From Vreelandella stevensii S18214 (GTDB lineage Bacteria > Pseudomonadota > Gammaproteobacteria > Pseudomonadales > Halomonadaceae): 64,000 bases of DNA. The translations under genes and the position numbers were made by a program. The stretch covers positions 124,001 to 188,000 of the forward strand of contig NZ_AJTS01000036.1 in the NCBI RefSeq assembly GCF_000275725.1, read 5' to 3'. Shown here one piece after another: positions 53,001-62,445 of this stretch. How positions within the stretch are numbered: position 1 is the stretch's first letter; the number at the start of each line of letters is the position of its first letter. The notes under the pieces were generated by a model. That model saw only the letters and a list, made by a program, of their open reading frames with translations, had not been told where the DNA came from and searched no databases.

Positions 53001-53559
53001 GCGCCCCATCGGCCATCGTCACCAGGACGTTCCCGTCAGGCAACAGCTCCCAGGTTTGCACATCCGGTAGCTGACTAAGCGGCACCAGAAGACCGCTGTC
53101 ATTACCGAGCTGCTGCATGAGAGCGTCCACATCGACCACGACGCGCCCGTTGGCCAGCGCCACGTCCGCCGCCATCAAGTCGATACGCTGGCCGCTGTTC
53201 ATCATCAGCGTCAGGCTACCGTTGGGCTGGCGAATGACTTCTGACACGCCTTGCAGGTCATTCACTGGCACCATTTTATCGGCCAAGGCCTGCTGGGCGA
53301 GCAAGGGCAAGACGAGCGTGGCGGCCATGCCACCTTGCTTGAGAGTCTTCTGGTTCTTTTCCATCCAGCGGCGCACGAAGGCCACGCGCTCATGGGGATC
53401 TGCCGGTACTTCAATGCGCGATACGTCACTGCGGGTGTCGGAAAGTGCTTGCCAAGCGCCCTGAGCCTCTACGCTGCTGACCCTGACACCATTGAGCAAA
53501 TGACCGTTCACAACGCCGGGCTGTGTCGACTTGAGAATATCGGCTGATGACATCGCCAT
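47098..53559 (-). CDS. Giant repetitive surface protein/adhesin, likely type I-secreted
   Basis: 2153 residues from the ATG at 53559 (GGAG 9 nt upstream; other ATGs at 53595, 53568 and 53553). The first 250 residues resemble the BapA prefix/retention module seen in type I-secreted adhesins (LPLLAQQALADKMVPVND, then beta-rich repeats of VVVPRW type). A hydrophobic Gly run (IGGGAIAVGAAATGGGGGGG), a Pro-Glu linker and a carboxypeptidase-regulatory-like segment (VSGYVIDGYISGATV) follow. Residues about 545-1990 contain about 12 diverged repeats of roughly 120 residues, marked by YTLEEAI, a PxNYxL turn, DAGxLSVAEA, LFNWTVxDSA and a LDNFxLG motif. The final 150 residues (FDQLFIDL, LIANFENLDLNGF) resemble a RTX-like secretion end. 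No secretion genes adjoin it. The repeat region is visibly lower in GC than both ends. Confidence 0.75.
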   Translation of the reverse strand: MAMSSADILKSTQPGVVNGHLLNGVRVSSVEAQGAWQALSDTRSDVSRIEVPADPHERVAFVRRWMEKNQKTLKQGGMAATLVLPLLAQQALADKMVPVNDLQGVSEVIRQPNGSLTLMMNSGQRIDLMAADVALANGRVVVDVDALMQQLGNDSGLLVPLSQLPDVQTWELLPDGNVLVTMADGAQVVVPRWAVVEQGDLLLISPSDALQQGIAAGEDFGNLLFVPSASFTSAPSGAAAAAGTTGSNSAPVSSFADIPPWLYIGGGAIAVGAAATGGGGGGGSSPAPEPAPEPEPTPEPPVTVSGYVIDGYISGATVTRALDANSVTTNREGFFEGLQGSGILTATGGVDISTGLPFVGELRAPEGATVITPLTTMMVQLAQQFNLNDADAQTAIKTALGLDQRIDLVNTDPLAESSPNADLLIAGVKVSSLLAMAATAGISNEDALSLLAEAFNEADDVDAPLSNQEMADLLGLPTIAGQVTQALDAIDAAGENLNVEAYREGVRNPLRDAQRDAQNPDSSLSDTIETRADLPYLTLQQAVTLSQNNELPSQYLLNPDQPFASGNLGLTVAADRLVLVQQILEGDYDADSAPIALEDIYTWAIRARVEDVLVTGGLERPAVLGATRVMVTNDTIRPDQFADLNTLDNFVLGNTIVPYRLEQALNTSEMPANYTLDPDTLLLKNDLTLREAAELIDATRLLIDRAVNAEEDGLTREMLLDWTVLDSFQNVISASSADPQLNEAGRVSVTESIITPAQFSQLSRLDNFDLGVTDVIYTLENALAVETLPANYVLDLDAPLDAGVVTVSQAIASFADVSRVLQGANNQPPVSLFQWSVSDTASAIIDSIEESAVTGANPVVISDRAITVEEFELLNGLDNFQLGETVVSYTLSQAVNAAVIAENYDISDSSVLNAGSLSVVEAEQLLSSVELILSGAMNAQSLDADQLFNWTVVDSADNILSADNVPHLLRATSVSVSDDLITLSEYESLLGLDSNYIRTGEVVEYTLEEAIRADDRGTLLNGYAISVDSLLDAGELSVAEAQEAYLQITELVDSAENRDSLGERLPFHWVVVDDATVIIEDLFENHVALADQVFVSNAEISQPEYERLIELENFDLGSTVVRYTLEGAVNTDVALPDSYLLETDTYAPGELSVAQSRSTLERVELVVGSADNADGLNVDELFNWIVQDSASAVLAVEQGAAFMVGADEIRLTDQQITVDQFESLLAIGNDNRGYQRGNEQVEYTLGQAFERGPDDVVDNYLINTQPQLVLESLAAEDAIENLSIVRELLGGAENSPDLSSVYSWSILDSYNNIQSRLGASAPDGLQLAESVEVTDETLTAAQYEQLMGRLDNFSLGEEVTVVYADINDALRAQSADILAPDGRFVLNDTATPFVATLVVEEAANELKNVRAVLEAGRNVESDNETAQRLFDWTVNDTASNIIQAIAQDHIVLADRVQITDVQLTYEQYQSLIGLGNYDYNSDPVEILYTLEEALEIIESEGVEALVKGEEGNSAGYRLADTELSIGVLTAEEVRPIVESAVLALSGANAPVPAVNELLKWSVIDSASALLATQSNNQFPLYLTGAEQVSVNNDILAIADLQRLQRLSNFELEDTPVRFIFTRNLTLGDIENIADSYEIVASRVEIPNFLLTSVPNAETRYQATQAIVDGALNRQAVSVEALQTWSITSAQPDELLAAGAAPWISGADTITLDLGSSASLTPEQYEAFVTLGNVDLDNVNVSYSLEEAIAEVNAGGELPGSNEGRPGSYEINAGQPFDAASLVVSEVESLLVTVEEILSGASNAESLDRETLLNWVIEDSVDQVLNSIGSEALSAASSVRVNVDEISFQDFEVLSELPNFDQEGLTVTYPLSALIQRSLDGLSLPENYALQTDQASFFDAGALDARAAERLFETSTLLLEGAVNSDTPLSSLATWVVQDTYANIYTLNVAGNNGVPAEFLIDDAASIVIIDDPLESDDEQDLNITFTVNGYTHQPGAAPGGSVTQLSKTFNVDGQAADGIELITDFRVGSEPGFDQLFIDLTANEFDALRGDEPGFERYDDLTALGEDIAFAVFTTEEFMNGTAGWLDQLGLNSDEVVYLLAGNGDTPDIEDDAQLFRVELTGSDFDTQLIANFENLDLNGFLEDNWNTNYNIT

Positions 53560-53800
53560 TGAGCACATCTCCACTGAAGGTTCGCAAGCGCTCATGGCGA
53601 ATGCGTTTTCTAATTAGTTAGGCGACCGTCGCCCCGGCAGCCTCACGGAAAGGCGCCATTCAAATGGGGTCAAGTATTTCATAAAGAAGTAGGAAAGAAA
53701 CCTGAAAAAAGAGGGGGTAATGCCCTGTTTAAGAGCATTAGAAAACACATGGGCGCTCTCGGGCAGAATACCGCGACACGAAAGGACACTTTGGACATCA
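53560..53800. other. Control region upstream of the adhesin gene
   Basis: About 240 bp between the adhesin start and the tRNA-Leu terminator. It holds the adhesin ribosome-binding site and, presumably, its promoter. The segment 53650-53760 is AT-rich with purine runs. I see no clear -35/-10 pair, repeat or RNA gene that I can support. Confidence 0.5.
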
Positions 53801-53834
53801 CAAAAAAGGGCCTGACGTAAAACGTCAGGCCCTT
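53801..53834 (-). terminator. Rho-independent terminator of tRNA-Leu
   Basis: A perfect 13-bp stem (AAGGGCCTGACGT at 53806-53818 with ACGTCAGGCCCTT at 53822-53834) and 3-nt loop is followed on the minus strand by six T residues. It begins 7 nt past the encoded CCA end of the tRNA. Confidence 0.9.
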
Positions 53835-53840
53835 CATGTT

Positions 53841-53927
53841 TGGTGCCGGTAGCCAGACTCGAACTGGCACACCCGTAAAGGCGGCGGATTTTGAATCCGC
53901 TGCGTCTACCAATTCCGCCATACCGGC
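53841..53927 (-). tRNA. tRNA-Leu(CAA)
   Basis: 87 nt including an encoded CCA (53843-53841). The acceptor arms GCCGGTA and TACCGGC pair fully; the D-arm is GCG...CGC; the anticodon stem GCGGA/TCCGC encloses loop TTCAAAA, giving anticodon CAA, which reads UUG. A long variable arm, typical of leucine tRNAs, precedes the T-arm GCCAG TTCGAGT CTGGC. The encoded CCA means RNase Z is not needed in the usual way for its 3' end. It has its own promoter and terminator. Confidence 0.97.
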
Positions 53928-53938
53928 ATAGGAGGCGC

Positions 53939-53966
53939 ATTATACGGAGTTAACCCGCAAGGTCAA
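53939..53966 (-). promoter_or_regulatory. Sigma-70 promoter of tRNA-Leu
   Basis: Read on the minus strand, TTGACC (53966-53961), a 16-bp spacer and a consensus TATAAT (53944-53939) lie directly ahead of the tRNA. The bases following the -10 (GCGCCTCC) are GC-rich, the discriminator type associated with stringent control of stable RNA promoters. Confidence 0.85.
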
Positions 53967-54039
53967 TCACATCGACTGACTTTATGCGCCTAAAGCGCTA
54001 TCCTAGGCGGCTTGTTTGACCACCGAAAGAGCACTCCCC

Positions 54040-56252
<2,213 letters not shown>

Positions 56253-56326
56253 TAACTAACCGCCACCGGCCATGCTGAGTGGCGTCAACCGGTTCACCCA
56301 TTGTTCTAACTCAGGAGTTCTCTGCA

Positions 56327-56653
56327 ATGCTGGATTTCTTCATCTCACCAGCCCATGCCCAGGAAGCCGCCGCTGGCGGTGGTATTGCGCAAATCGTCAT
56401 GCTCGTCGGCTTTGTGCTGATTTTCTACTTCCTGCTGTGGCGCCCCCAGGCAAAACGTGCCAAGCAGCACCGTCAGCTGGTCTCCAGCCTGGCCAAGGGT
56501 GATGAAGTGGTCATCGGTGGTGGCCTGGTAGGCCGCGTGACCAAAGTCAGCGATGAGTTCCTGACCCTGGAAGTATCGGAAGGTACCGAAGTCAACGTGC
56601 AGAAGAATGCCGTGGCTGCCGTACTGCCCAAGGGCACCATTAAGTCCATCTAA
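56327..56653 (+). CDS. yajC: Preprotein translocase accessory subunit YajC
   Basis: 108 residues from the ATG at 56327, with AGGAG 9 nt upstream. One membrane segment (about 20-42, IVMLVGFVLIFYFLLW) is followed by RPQAKRAKQHRQL and the conserved cytosolic SH3-like domain (GDEVVIGGGLVGRVTKV). YajC associates with SecDF in the inner membrane and also with AcrB in some species. Gene order yajC-secD-secF is standard. Confidence 0.96.
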   Translation: MLDFFISPAHAQEAAAGGGIAQIVMLVGFVLIFYFLLWRPQAKRAKQHRQLVSSLAKGDEVVIGGGLVGRVTKVSDEFLTLEVSEGTEVNVQKNAVAAVLPKGTIKSI

Positions 56654-56787
56654 CGCTCGCACTTCCCCCTGCCGACTCCGTGCCAGCCACCCCGGCAGGG
56701 GTGACATGGTAGCGTCGATGGTGAACGTTGCTGTGCACAGCTTGTCTGTGCACAGCGATTCCGTTTGTAATTGAAGGCAGGGCTTGC

Positions 56788-58641
56788 ATGCTCAACCGTT
56801 ACCCCCTGTGGAAGTATCTGCTGATACTGGTCGTCCTGGTGGTTGGCCTTATCTATTCGCTTCCCAATCTATTTCCCGCCGATCCCGCCATTCAGGTGAG
56901 CGATGCCCAAGGCAACATGCTCGATGAGCGGCAAATCAATCGCGTCGAACAAGCGCTGACCGACAACGACATTGCCATCAAGGCCGTGGAAGAGGTCGAC
57001 GGGCAGTGGTTGATTCGTTTGCAGAGCAACGATGACCAGCTGAATGCGCGTGATATCGCGGCCGACGTGCTGGGTAGCGGTGCCACCGTTGCCTTGAACC
57101 TGGCGGAAGCCACGCCCGGTTGGCTGCAGGCCTTCTCCGCCACACCCATGACGCTGGGTCTGGACCTGCGCGGCGGCGTTCACTTCCTGCTGGAAGTCGA
57201 TATGGAAGCGGCCCTGACCCAGCGCCTGGAAGTCAATGCCAGCGCCATTCGTGAACTGCTGCGTGGCGAGCGTATCCGCTACCGCAATACGGAGATCGCC
57301 GAGCGCTCGCTGTCCATCGATTTTGCCAGCAGCGAAGATCGCGACGCAGCTCGCCGATTGATCAGCCGCGACTTCCCCAACTTCGATTACAGCAACCAGG
57401 GCGATGGCCGAGCCTCCCGTCTGGTCATGTCACTCAGCGACGCAACGGTCAGCGAGATTCAGGACTATGCGGTCAACCAGAACCTGACCACCCTGCGTAA
57501 CCGTGTCGACGAGCTGGGCGTAGCCGAGCCAATGGTACAGCGCCAGGGCCCCAGCCAGATCGTGGTCGAGCTGCCCGGCATTCAGGACACGGTGGCGGCC
57601 AAGCGCATCGTCGGCGCCACGGCCAACCTGGAGTTCCGTCTGGAAGCGCGTAACGACACGCCCGACATGGAAACCGAGCGCTTCGACTTCCGTAACGACA
57701 GCGGCCGTTCTGCGGACCTGATGCGGGACGTGATCATTACCGGTGACAGCGTTTCCAGCGCCAGCCACAGCTTCGATGAAAATGGCCGCCCACAGGTCAA
57801 CATCAACCTGGATGGCACCGGCGGTACATTGATGAACCGCGCCACGCGCACCAACATCGGGCGCAACATGGCGGTGCTGTTCATCGAGCACAAGAGCGAA
57901 GACCGCGTCGAGACCGACCCGGAGACTGGCGAGCAGACCATCATTCGCGAGCCCTACACGGAGCGCGGCTTGATCAGCCTGGCGACCATCCAGAGCGCAC
58001 TGGGCAACAGCTTCCGCATTACCGGGCTCGACTCGCCCACCGAAGCTGCCGAACTGGCCCTGCTGCTGCGCTCAGGCTCTCTGGCTGCGCCCATCTACTT
58101 CGTGCAGGAACGTACCATCGGCCCAAGCCTGGGTCAGGAGAACATCGAGCGCGGCCTGCTCTCGGTTCAGATTGGCCTGCTGCTGGTGGTGATGTTCATG
58201 CTGATCCGCTACAAGGTGTTCGGCATCTTCGCCAACGTGGCGCTGGCGCTCAACCTGACCCTGCTGATTGCCGTGATGTCGATGCTGGGGGCCACCCTCA
58301 CCTTGCCGGGTATTGCTGGTATCGTGCTGACTCTGGGTATGGCGGTGGATGCCAACGTGTTGATCTTCGAACGCATACGCGAGGAGCTGCGCAACGGCCT
58401 GTCGATTCAACAAGCCATTCATGCGGGTTACGAGCGTGCCTTCACCTCGATCGTGGATGCCAATATCACCACCCTGCTGGTGGCCATCATCCTGTTCTCG
58501 ATTGGTACTGGCCCGGTCAAAGGCTTCGCGGTCACGCTCTCCATCGGTATCCTGACCTCGATGTTCACGGCCCTGCTGGTCACGCGCGCCATGGTCAACC
58601 TCACCTATGGCAGCAAGCCCGTCAAGAAGCTCTGGATCTGA
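56788..58641 (+). CDS. secD: Protein translocase subunit SecD
   Basis: 617 residues from the ATG at 56788 (MLNRYPLWKYLLILVV). The layout is one N-terminal membrane helix, a large periplasmic region (about 30-440 containing LGLDLRGGVHFLLEVD) and five further membrane segments near the C terminus with LTLGMAVDANVLIFERIREEL. SecD and SecF use the proton gradient to pull exported proteins through SecYEG. The Asp in AVDANVLIFERI is the conserved proton-relay residue. The next gene is secF, 48 bp away. Confidence 0.97.
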   Translation: MLNRYPLWKYLLILVVLVVGLIYSLPNLFPADPAIQVSDAQGNMLDERQINRVEQALTDNDIAIKAVEEVDGQWLIRLQSNDDQLNARDIAADVLGSGATVALNLAEATPGWLQAFSATPMTLGLDLRGGVHFLLEVDMEAALTQRLEVNASAIRELLRGERIRYRNTEIAERSLSIDFASSEDRDAARRLISRDFPNFDYSNQGDGRASRLVMSLSDATVSEIQDYAVNQNLTTLRNRVDELGVAEPMVQRQGPSQIVVELPGIQDTVAAKRIVGATANLEFRLEARNDTPDMETERFDFRNDSGRSADLMRDVIITGDSVSSASHSFDENGRPQVNINLDGTGGTLMNRATRTNIGRNMAVLFIEHKSEDRVETDPETGEQTIIREPYTERGLISLATIQSALGNSFRITGLDSPTEAAELALLLRSGSLAAPIYFVQERTIGPSLGQENIERGLLSVQIGLLLVVMFMLIRYKVFGIFANVALALNLTLLIAVMSMLGATLTLPGIAGIVLTLGMAVDANVLIFERIREELRNGLSIQQAIHAGYERAFTSIVDANITTLLVAIILFSIGTGPVKGFAVTLSIGILTSMFTALLVTRAMVNLTYGSKPVKKLWI

Positions 58642-58689
58642 TCTCGTGAAGCAGACATACGCGCTCCGCACAGAATTGAAGAGGTGGTA

Positions 58690-59616
58690 ATGAAACCCCT
58701 ATCGCAGCTACGCATCGACTTCATGGGACGACGCAACCTTGCGTTCATCGTCTCGGCGGTGATGCTGATCGTCTCTATCGGTGCTATCGTTGTTCAGCAG
58801 CTCAACCTGGGGCTGGACTTCACGGGCGGCACCCTGGTCGAAGTACGTTACGGTGCCGCACCGTCGCTGGATGCCATTCGCCAACTGCTGGAAAACAGCG
58901 GTTTTCAGGATGTGTCCGTGCAAACCTTCGGTGCTTCCACCGAAATCCTGATTCGCCTGCAGCAGGCCTTTGACCCCGACATCGGCAGCGAGATCGTCGG
59001 ACTGCTGCGCGCCGAAGGCGCTGACGTCAACCTGGTCCGCGCAGAGTTCGTGGGTGCTCAGGTAGGCGAGCAACTGCGCGACCAGAGCGGCATGGGCATG
59101 CTGGTAGCCCTCGGCGTCGTGATGGTTTACGTGGCCTTGCGCTTTCAGTACAAGTTCGCCATCGGCGCCCTGCTGGCATTGATGCACGACGTGATCATCG
59201 TGGTGGGCATCTTCGCGCTGTTCCAGCTCGACTTCAACCTGACGGTACTGGCGGCCCTGCTCGCGGTTATCGGCTACTCCCTCAACGATACCATCGTGGT
59301 ATACGACCGTATCCGGGAAGCCATTCGTACGTCGCGTATCGATGACATGCCACAAATCATCAACGAAGCGATCAATGCCACCCTATCCCGTACGCTGGCA
59401 ACGTCCGGCACCACCATCCTGGTACTGCTGGCCCTGCTGATGTTGGGCGGCGACATGATCAACAATTTCGCCATCGCATTGCTGATAGGCGTGGGTGTGG
59501 GTACGTTCTCCTCCATCTACATCTCTGGCGCCCTGCTGATTCCGCTCAAGCTTTCTCGGGAAGACCTGATCCCGACCAGGAAAGAGAGCGATGAAGAGGA
59601 AGAAGAGCTGCCGTAA
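58690..59616 (+). CDS. secF: Protein translocase subunit SecF
   Basis: 308 residues from the ATG at 58690, with GAGGTG upstream (an in-frame GTG at 58684 is less likely). Six membrane segments and the hallmark LDFTGGTLVEVRY after the first helix; the fourth-helix region has IGYSLNDTIVVYDRIREA, whose Asp and Arg are conserved. It ends in an acidic tail (ESDEEEEELP). Partner of SecD in the same operon; a strong terminator follows directly. Confidence 0.97.
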   Translation: MKPLSQLRIDFMGRRNLAFIVSAVMLIVSIGAIVVQQLNLGLDFTGGTLVEVRYGAAPSLDAIRQLLENSGFQDVSVQTFGASTEILIRLQQAFDPDIGSEIVGLLRAEGADVNLVRAEFVGAQVGEQLRDQSGMGMLVALGVVMVYVALRFQYKFAIGALLALMHDVIIVVGIFALFQLDFNLTVLAALLAVIGYSLNDTIVVYDRIREAIRTSRIDDMPQIINEAINATLSRTLATSGTTILVLLALLMLGGDMINNFAIALLIGVGVGTFSSIYISGALLIPLKLSREDLIPTRKESDEEEEELP

Positions 59617-59637
59617 GGCACGAATGCTCTCTTCAGC

Positions 59638-59673
59638 AAAAGGCCTTGCCGCTTACGCGACAAGGCCTTTTTC
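59638..59673 (+). terminator. Rho-independent terminator of the queA-tgt-yajC-secDF operon
   Basis: The stem AAAGGCCTTG (59639-59648) with CAAGGCCTTT (59661-59670) continues through CGC/GCG after one mismatch around a TTAC loop. Five T residues (59668-59672) follow. It lies 22 bp after the secF stop; read from the other side its AAAA also gives a T run for the convergent suhB-like gene. Confidence 0.88.
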
Positions 59674-59699
59674 ATATCACCAGGGAACTGACATTACGC

Positions 59700-60494
59700 T
59701 CAGAAATGCGGCGCCAGCTGTTTGATCAGTGCTTTATAGAGGCGCGGGCCAGCGGCCATCAGTTGGCCTTCTGCGGTGACGGTGGGCTGGCCGTTGGGCG
59801 TGCCCATCAGCGCGCCAGCTTCTTTCAGCAGCAGCGTACCGACCTGCATGTCCTGCTCTTCCAGGCCCAGGACGAACACGCTGTCGACGCGGCCAGCGGC
59901 CAGTTCGCAAATGTCCAGCAGGCCAGAGCCGGTGGCGACCAGGGTTTCCACCTGGGGGGCCAGTTGCTGCGCCACAGTCAGGTAGGCAGGCAGATGGCTG
60001 GGGCGCAGCCAGGCTTCCGGCAGGCTCATGGCCATGCGGGTACCAGGAATGGCCGTGGGCTTGCTCACGCGCATACGTTTGTCGTTGTGCTGGGCACCAC
60101 GGCCACGACTGGCGATGTATTCGTCATCGCCAAAGGGAGAGACCACCACCGCGTGTTCGGGGCGACCCTTGATGAGACACACCACTGAGAGTGCAAAGCC
60201 CTTGCCTGCCACGGCCAGATTGGAGTAGCCGTGAAGGGGTTCGATCTTCCAAACGATCTCTTCGCCTTCGCCTTTACCCGCCTGATGGGGGGTGTAGCGG
60301 CCGGAGAAGCCATGCTGCGGATAGCCGCGCTGCAGTTGCTGAACGATGGTGGCTTCGGCCTTGCGGGCCGTGTCTTCCAGCAGGCGGTCAAGATTGAATT
60401 CTTCGTGGGCGTTTTCGATACGCTCACGAACACGCAAAAAATGTTCAACCGCGCTACGCGCAGCGCGCAGCGTAAATTGGACCATTGGATTCAT
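59700..60494 (-). CDS. suhB: SuhB/inositol monophosphatase family protein with degenerate metal site
   Basis: 264 residues, the size of SuhB. Overall similarity to SuhB is clear: MNPMVQFTLRAARSAVEHFL, GRPEHAVVVSPFGDDEYIASRG, GAQHNDKRMRVS and the end LYKALIKQLAPHF. However, the catalytic motifs are altered: where active enzymes have DPLDGTTNF this one reads EPLHGYSNL (85-93), the GEE motif reads SGR (64-66), and WDxAAG reads QDMQVG, leaving only that last Asp. Phosphatase activity is therefore doubtful. In E. coli, SuhB also works non-enzymatically in the rRNA transcription complex with NusA, and that role would not need the metal site. It diverges from trmJ and sits at the usual suhB position. 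Confidence 0.88.
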   Translation of the reverse strand: MNPMVQFTLRAARSAVEHFLRVRERIENAHEEFNLDRLLEDTARKAEATIVQQLQRGYPQHGFSGRYTPHQAGKGEGEEIVWKIEPLHGYSNLAVAGKGFALSVVCLIKGRPEHAVVVSPFGDDEYIASRGRGAQHNDKRMRVSKPTAIPGTRMAMSLPEAWLRPSHLPAYLTVAQQLAPQVETLVATGSGLLDICELAAGRVDSVFVLGLEEQDMQVGTLLLKEAGALMGTPNGQPTVTAEGQLMAAGPRLYKALIKQLAPHF

Positions 60495-60634
60495 GATCGG
60501 GCCTTGTCACAGTGATGTTAAAGAACGGGGCAGGCGCAGGACACCTTAATGGCGGGCAATTCTATCAGAGGCCCCTCGGGCATGCCATCGACTCGTGCTA
60601 AACTGCGCCTTTTACGTCGTGAACCGGGCTTATC

Positions 60635-61390
60635 ATGCTTGACCGCATTCGAATCGTTCTTATTGGCACCAGCCATCCTGGCAATATTGGCGGCGTGGCG
60701 CGCGCCATGCACAACATGGGCCTGGCGGATCTGGCGCTCGTCGCCCCCCGCTGCGACGTGCTCACCCAGGAGAGCATCTCTCGGGCGTCAGGGGCCGACC
60801 ATCTGCTCCATCAGGCAGCCATTCATGCCACGCTGGAAGATGCCGTGGCCGACTGCACCCTGGCCGTGGGTGCCAGCGCTCGCTCACGTACGCTGCCCTG
60901 GCCGATGATCTCCCCCCGAGCGCTGGCCGAGCGCCTGCCAGCCGAGTGCCGCCCTGCCAACGCGCGCATCGCGCTGGTGTTTGGGCGCGAGGACAGCGGC
61001 TTGACCAATGCCGAGCTGCAGCGCTGCCATGCCCACGTACACATTCCCACCAATGCGGATTTCAGCTCGCTGAACCTGGCGGCGGCGGTACAGGTACTCG
61101 CCTACGAGTGCCGCATGGCCTGGCTGACGCAAGCCGACGCGCCTCCCGCTCAAGAGGATGACGAAGCAGTCGCGCTGGCGTCCCACGAAGAGCTGGAGCG
61201 GTACTTCGAGCATCTGGAGCGCACGCTGATCGCCATCGAGTTTCACGACCCCGCACAGCCGCGCCAGTTGATGGCGCGCCTGCGCCGCCTGTACCTGCGT
61301 GCTCGCCCCGAAAAAATGGAGATGAACATTCTGCGCGGCATCCTGTCGGCCACGGAAAAGGCCGCCCAGCCGAACACAACGCCGCGCTGA
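60635..61390 (+). CDS. trmJ: tRNA (cytidine/uridine-2'-O-)-methyltransferase TrmJ
   Basis: 251 residues. SPOUT-class methyltransferase that modifies the ribose of nucleotide 32 in several tRNAs using AdoMet. The trefoil-knot motifs are present: SHPGNIGGVARAMHNMGL near the N terminus, LVFGREDSGLTNAEL in the middle and FSSLNLAAAVQVLAYE (knot), followed by a C-terminal helical domain with RLRRLYLRARPEKMEMNIL in pieces. It is divergent from the suhB-like gene, and the trmJ-cysE-iscR-iscS order is common in gammaproteobacteria. Confidence 0.94.
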   Translation: MLDRIRIVLIGTSHPGNIGGVARAMHNMGLADLALVAPRCDVLTQESISRASGADHLLHQAAIHATLEDAVADCTLAVGASARSRTLPWPMISPRALAERLPAECRPANARIALVFGREDSGLTNAELQRCHAHVHIPTNADFSSLNLAAAVQVLAYECRMAWLTQADAPPAQEDDEAVALASHEELERYFEHLERTLIAIEFHDPAQPRQLMARLRRLYLRARPEKMEMNILRGILSATEKAAQPNTTPR

Positions 61391-61508
61391 GAGGCGTTAT
61401 CGTCGCCCCATGGCCTAAACTTGAAGTTATCCAGTGGCGCCCCCACATTTGGGGGCCGACCCAAACACAGCCTGCCACGCTGCCGCTTTTACGCCCAAGG
61501 ACACTCCC

Positions 61509-62369
61509 ATGTTTCAACGCCTGCGCGAAGACATCAACAGCGTATTCGACCGCGACCCAGCGGCACGCAACTTTCTCGAAGTCTTGACCAACTACCCGGG
61601 CCTGCATGCCCTGCTGCTGCACCGTTGTGGCCACTGGCTATGGAAGAAGAACTTCAAGTGGCTGGCGCGCACGGTATCTACCTTCTCCCGCTGGATGACC
61701 GGTATCGAGATTCACCCCGGCGCCACCATTGGTCGGCGCTTCTTTATCGATCACGGCATGGGCGTGGTGATCGGCGAAACCGCCCAGGTCGGCGACAACG
61801 TGACGCTCTACCAGGGGGTCACGCTAGGCGGCACCAGCTGGAATAAAGGCAAGCGTCACCCCACCCTGGAAGATGGCGTGATCGTCGGGGCTGGCGCCAA
61901 GATCCTGGGGCCGTTCACGGTTGGGGCCGGCGCCAAGATTGGCTCCAACGCCGTGGTCACCAAAGAGGTGCCTGCCGGTGCAACGGTGGTCGGTATTCCT
62001 GGCAAGATCGTCAAGCGCGCCGAGCCCGATATCGAGGAAGCGCTGGATATCGACCCGGCCCGACGCGAAGCCATCTGCCAGAAATTCGGCTTCGATGCCG
62101 GCGTCAGCCAGGACATGCCCGACCCAGTGGCACGCTCCATGCAGGCCATGCTGGACCATATGCACGCCGTGGACGAGCGTATCGAACGCATGTGCTCTAC
62201 CCTGCGCAAGCTGGATGCCAGCTACCGTGACGGCCAACTGCCCGAACTGAAAGATGAGGACTTCGCCGACATCCTGGATGAGGCCGATACCGGCTGCCCC
62301 GGACTGGGTAAGACGCGCAGTGAAGCAGTGGATACCGCTGACGACACCAACAGCCGTCCCAATAGTTGA
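61509..62369 (+). CDS. cysE: Serine O-acetyltransferase
   Basis: 286 residues from the ATG at 61509 ([20 protein letters not shown]); the frame is open upstream but without family features. It makes O-acetylserine for cysteine synthesis. The left-handed beta-helix contains repeated hexapeptides ([31 protein letters not shown]) with the catalytic His in IDHG. The C-terminal tail is longer than in E. coli CysE, with an acidic end. The start is followed within 80 bp of the stop by iscR, linking cysteine supply to iron-sulfur assembly; the iscR promoter overlaps the cysE stop. Confidence 0.95.
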   Translation: MFQRLREDINSVFDRDPAARNFLEVLTNYPGLHALLLHRCGHWLWKKNFKWLARTVSTFSRWMTGIEIHPGATIGRRFFIDHGMGVVIGETAQVGDNVTLYQGVTLGGTSWNKGKRHPTLEDGVIVGAGAKILGPFTVGAGAKIGSNAVVTKEVPAGATVVGIPGKIVKRAEPDIEEALDIDPARREAICQKFGFDAGVSQDMPDPVARSMQAMLDHMHAVDERIERMCSTLRKLDASYRDGQLPELKDEDFADILDEADTGCPGLGKTRSEAVDTADDTNSRPNS

Positions 62370-62394
62370 CCAAAGCACTCAGGATTTCCATAAT
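62362..62394 (+). promoter_or_regulatory. iscR promoter with type 1 IscR operator
   Basis: TTGACC (62366-62371), a 17-bp spacer and CATAAT (62389-62394) form a good sigma-70 promoter. The 25 bp from 62362 to 62386, beginning ATAGTTGACC and ending CTCAGGATT, follow the type 1 IscR consensus (ATAG...GAC half site, then the mirrored CT-CAGGAT) and resemble the known site ahead of E. coli iscR. It covers the -35 element, so [2Fe-2S]-IscR would repress its own gene. It overlaps the cysE stop codon. Confidence 0.75.
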
Positions 62395-62445
62395 GGCGCT
62401 ACACTTGCCGCCAGTGCGCTGAGGCTCAGCGACGAGGTACCTGTT

